This document shows positions 5,230 to 7,477 of a DNA stretch of 7,477 bases, one piece after another. Position 1 is the stretch's first letter. Every line of letters begins with the position of its first letter. The position numbers were made by a program, and so were the translations under genes. The stretch comes from Candidatus Helarchaeota archaeon (GTDB lineage: Archaea > Asgardarchaeota > Lokiarchaeia > Helarchaeales > JABXJV01): positions 1 through 7,477 of the forward strand of contig JABXJV010000327.1 of assembly GCA_013375355.1 (NCBI GenBank), written 5' to 3'. The notes under the pieces are model-generated. The model was given only the letters and a program-made list of their open reading frames with translations, was not told where the DNA came from and made no database searches.

Positions 5230-6576
5230 ATGGAAATTATAGATAAAATATTATATACATCCGGGATGATTATTTGGGGACCGCATATGCTTCTTCTATT
5301 TTTTGCAACCGGAATATATTTTTCTGTTAAACTTCGAGGTATTCAAATAAAAAAGTTTATCCATTCTTGGAGAGCAGTCAAATGTGGTATTAGGGAAAGG
5401 AATAAAGAAAAAGGTGATATCACACAATTTCAGGCACTCACAACATCCCTTTCAGGAACAATTGGAAATGGAAATATAGCAGGAGTTGCAACTGCCGTTG
5501 CATTGGGTGGTCCTGGAGCTATTTTCTGGATGTGGATATCTGGGTTTCTTGGAATGACTACAAAATTTGTAGAGGTGGTTCTTGGTTTAAAATACCGCAA
5601 GACTAACCCAGATGGCTCAATAATTGGCGGTCCTATGTATTACATTCAGGAAGGACTAGGTTGGAAGTGGCTAGCGATAGTTTTTACTTTAGGGATGGGG
5701 ATAAAGACTGCAATATCCACATCTATGGTTCAAAGCAATTCTATTTCAGTTGCTTTTAAATCTCAATTCGGAATACCTATGCCCATTAGCGGTTTTGTAA
5801 TGGCAGTCGGAACACTGATAGTTATTATTGGAGGTATTAAAACCATTGGTAAGGTCACAGAAATATTGGCTCCGTTTATGGCTTTATTGTATTTAATTGG
5901 TGGTTTTGTCACTTTAATAATCTACAATAAATTTTTGCCTAGTATTCTCTTGGCAATTATAAAAAATGCATTTACCGGAAGAGCAGCAGCAGGTGGATTC
6001 ATTGGTGCTACCTTCTTTTCTGCAATAAGATATGGGGTTGCAAGGGGTATATACTCAAATGAGGCGGGAACCGGCAGTTCACCAATAGCACACGCTGCTG
6101 CGAAAACTAACGAACCAGTCCGACAGGGGCTAATCGCGATGATAGATGTTTTTGTTGATACTATTGTTATATGCACTCTTACAGGTTTAGTAGTTTTGAG
6201 TACTGGTGAATGGGTTAAGGGAACAACAAGTACTGAAATGACTGCAAATGCTTTTAATTCGGGGATTCCAATTGTTGGGGGGTTGATTGTAACTTTGAGT
6301 TCATTTTTATTCGGATATACTACACTTATTAGTTGGTCATATTATGGAGAACAGTGCTTTTCATATATTTTTGGGATAGGGGTAAAGAAAATCTTCAGGT
6401 GGTTTTACTGTATAATTATATTTTTCGGTGGGCTTTTTAAAGTCGAAACAGTTTGGAACATTGGAGATACTCTAAATGGTATCATGGCTATACCTAATAT
6501 CATCGCAATTTTATGGCTCAGCAGAGAAGTGATAAACTTAACAAAAGGGTATTTTCTGAAAAATCATAATATATGA
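5230..6576 (+). CDS. AGCS-family sodium:alanine/glycine symporter
   Basis: This 448-residue inner-membrane protein is a full-length alanine or glycine:cation symporter (AlsT/DagA/AgcS type, usually about 450-490 residues). It imports small neutral amino acids with Na+ (rarely H+). The family signature FQALTTSLSGTIGNGNIAG runs from residue 67 to 85, leading into ALGGPGAIFWMW (91-102). GGPMYYIQEGLG (133-144) is the next conserved block. The second hallmark, AIRYGVARGIYSNEAGTGS (265-283), continues into PIAHAAAKTNEPVRQG (285-300). Hydrophobic segments alternate throughout (roughly 14-34, 147-170, 186-204, 208-231, 302-324, 347-368, 390-402, 412-432), consistent with the family's 11 or so helices. 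The start is chosen on the family N-terminus (IIWGPHMLLLFFATGIYF at 14-31), because no clear SD precedes it. No terminator was seen after it. Alanine or glycine is the family expectation; exact substrate preference is not readable. Confidence 0.93.
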   Translation: MEIIDKILYTSGMIIWGPHMLLLFFATGIYFSVKLRGIQIKKFIHSWRAVKCGIRERNKEKGDITQFQALTTSLSGTIGNGNIAGVATAVALGGPGAIFWMWISGFLGMTTKFVEVVLGLKYRKTNPDGSIIGGPMYYIQEGLGWKWLAIVFTLGMGIKTAISTSMVQSNSISVAFKSQFGIPMPISGFVMAVGTLIVIIGGIKTIGKVTEILAPFMALLYLIGGFVTLIIYNKFLPSILLAIIKNAFTGRAAAGGFIGATFFSAIRYGVARGIYSNEAGTGSSPIAHAAAKTNEPVRQGLIAMIDVFVDTIVICTLTGLVVLSTGEWVKGTTSTEMTANAFNSGIPIVGGLIVTLSSFLFGYTTLISWSYYGEQCFSYIFGIGVKKIFRWFYCIIIFFGGLFKVETVWNIGDTLNGIMAIPNIIAILWLSREVINLTKGYFLKNHNI

Positions 6577-6898
6577 AATTATTAGATTAAGAGATTAAAT
6601 TTACCTTGAAATTTCAATATATTAAAATATTTAACAAATTAACGACTTAGTTCATTAGAAATAAATAAATTAAAAATAAAAAAAATTCTCTATCTATATA
6701 TAAATTGATGTTTTAATTCATTTCTTCTGATTAAAAAAACTTTGAGTTTCTGATAAAAATTAATTAAATTAAAACCAACTCAAACGAAAAAAATCTGATC
6801 TTCCTATTGTTATCGTTTTGTATAAAGTATTAACCTGAAAAGTAATTTGTTAAAATATTCAACAGTTCATTAGTATAATTAGAAATTGAGAGCCGGCA
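6577..6898. other. Gene-free spacer between the two transporter genes
   Basis: This 322-base AT-rich stretch has no open frame I would support. It contains a 12-base palindrome TTGAAATTTCAA (6606-6617). It also has an 8-base inverted repeat, TTTGAGTT at 6741-6748 and AACTCAAA at 6777-6784, around a 28-base spacer. Neither has a T tract on the coding strand. Both are near what chance gives in such biased sequence. A TATAAT lies close to the downstream gene. Confidence 0.55.
6874..6879 (+). promoter_or_regulatory. Candidate -10 element for the SSS symporter gene
   Basis: A perfect TATAAT lies 19 bases before the ATG at 6899, so transcription would start near 6885 with a leader of about 14 bases. 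No good -35 is at 16-18 bases; the nearest, TTGTTA at 6847-6852, is 21 bases away. The short leader resembles that proposed for the AGCS gene. Confidence 0.35.
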
Positions 6899-7477
6899 AT
6901 GCAGTTAAATTGGATTGACCTTTCCATAATCATTTTTTACTTCATTTTTGTTCTTTCAATTGGTTGGTATCTTAAGAAATTTACCAAAACAGGAAAGGAT
7001 TTTTTTCTCGCGGGGAGGGAGTGCTCATCCTGGGTTGCAGGGCTTTCGTTTCTCGCAGCGAATATGGGTGCGCTTGAACTTTTGGGCTGGTCGGCGAGCG
7101 CCTATCAGTATGGCATTATCGCTACTCACTGGTACTGGATTGGTGCAATACCAGCGATGCTTTTTTTAGGTATATTTATGATGCCATTCTATCATGTTAG
7201 CAAGACTCATTCTGTTCCTGGATTTCTGAAACTGCGTTATAATGAAGCTACACGCCTTTTAAGTGCAATATGCTTTTCAGTAATGACCCTTTTGGCTTCG
7301 GGAATAAGTATGTATTCAATGGGGCTTGTTCTTGCAACAATGCTTGGATGGGACTTCAATACCTGCGTTATTTTATCCGCTGGAACTGTAGCGGTGTATG
7401 TGGCTTTTGCCGGTCTCACTTCTGCAATTTTTAACGAGATTATTCAATTCTTTTTGATATGGTGCGGTGCTTTATTA
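6899..7477 (+). CDS. Solute:sodium symporter, SSS/SLC5 family (partial, 3' end missing)
   Basis: The frame opens with ATG at 6899 and remains open to the window edge, giving 193 of perhaps 500-600 codons. It encodes the N-terminal helices of a Na+-coupled symporter of the SSS family, similar in layout to bacterial SglT. Helix 1 covers residues 6-24. The family's FFLAGR motif is at 35-40, followed by the Na+-site helix region SFLAANMGALELLGW (50-64). Later, VPGFLKLRYN (106-115) and AGLTSAIFNEIIQFFLIW (171-188) match the SSS blocks written in vSGLT roughly as IPEFVEKRFN and GGLSAVVWTDVIQ. The substrate could be a sugar, an organic acid, proline or pantothenate; the missing half would be needed to choose. 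The SD is weak (GAGAG near 6888-6892). Base composition around 7020-7140 is over 50% G+C by count, higher than its neighbours. It is not obviously co-transcribed with the AGCS gene, 322 bases upstream. Confidence 0.88.
   Translation, partial: MQLNWIDLSIIIFYFIFVLSIGWYLKKFTKTGKDFFLAGRECSSWVAGLSFLAANMGALELLGWSASAYQYGIIATHWYWIGAIPAMLFLGIFMMPFYHVSKTHSVPGFLKLRYNEATRLLSAICFSVMTLLASGISMYSMGLVLATMLGWDFNTCVILSAGTVAVYVAFAGLTSAIFNEIIQFFLIWCGALL

Noticed and set aside
6606..6617. 12-base palindrome TTGAAATTTCAA as a possible operator
   Set aside because: It stands alone, is not near a recognisable promoter, and such AT-rich palindromes arise readily by chance.
6741..6784. 8-base inverted repeat TTTGAGTT/AACTCAAA with a 28-base spacer, followed on the minus strand by a T run
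   Set aside because: The loop is long, no minus-strand gene needs a terminator there, and about one such repeat is expected by chance in this AT-rich spacer.
6948..7169. 73-codon plus-strand frame in the SSS region
   Set aside because: It is out of frame within the continuous SSS-family coding sequence from 6899, which matches family motifs throughout.

Overview
This window comes from an AT-rich bacterium, about one third G+C by eye and lower still between genes. It carries a plain housekeeping and metabolism segment. HU, a KhpA-type KH protein, Shine-Dalgarno sites, sigma70-like promoters and hairpin/T-tract terminators mark it as bacterial. The mixture of a divergent ATP-type PEP carboxykinase, a Tat-signal DUF362 protein, a small secreted protein with a GTWKLDPTKS motif and two Na+-coupled transporters would fit an uncultivated candidate-phylum lineage. 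The sequence alone does not settle the taxonomy, and I do not name a phylum.

Layout. Positions 1-308 (minus strand) hold the 5' two-thirds or so of a gene for a small Sec-exported protein, cut by the window edge. A very AT-rich divergent spacer follows (309-566). Next come a divergent PEP carboxykinase (567-2060) and a TIM-barrel sugar-phosphate isomerase/epimerase (2139-2978), in the same direction 78 bases apart and probably co-transcribed. A near-consensus promoter (3019-3047) drives HU (3097-3357), followed after 113 bases by khpA (3471-3710). A hairpin terminator (3868-3891) lies only 20 bases before a Tat-signal DUF362 gene (3912-4925), which has its own strong terminator (4964-4988). 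The right third encodes an AGCS-family Na+/alanine-glycine symporter (5230-6576). It ends with the first 193 codons of a solute:sodium symporter (SSS/SLC5) that runs off the window (6899-7477).

How the genes fit together. PEP carboxykinase and the epimerase suggest gluconeogenesis and pentose or hexose phosphate interconversion. The two transporters suggest Na+-driven uptake of amino acids and of a sugar or other organic solute. HU and KhpA are nucleoid and RNA-binding housekeeping proteins. All of this is pathway inference; nothing shows that the genes form one system. I found no CRISPR array, RNA gene, mobile element, toxin-antitoxin pair or defence locus. I also saw no convincing undescribed system. 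The points most worth a second look are the divergent PEPCK active-site loops, the terminator directly before the DUF362 start, and the Tat-signal DUF362 protein itself.
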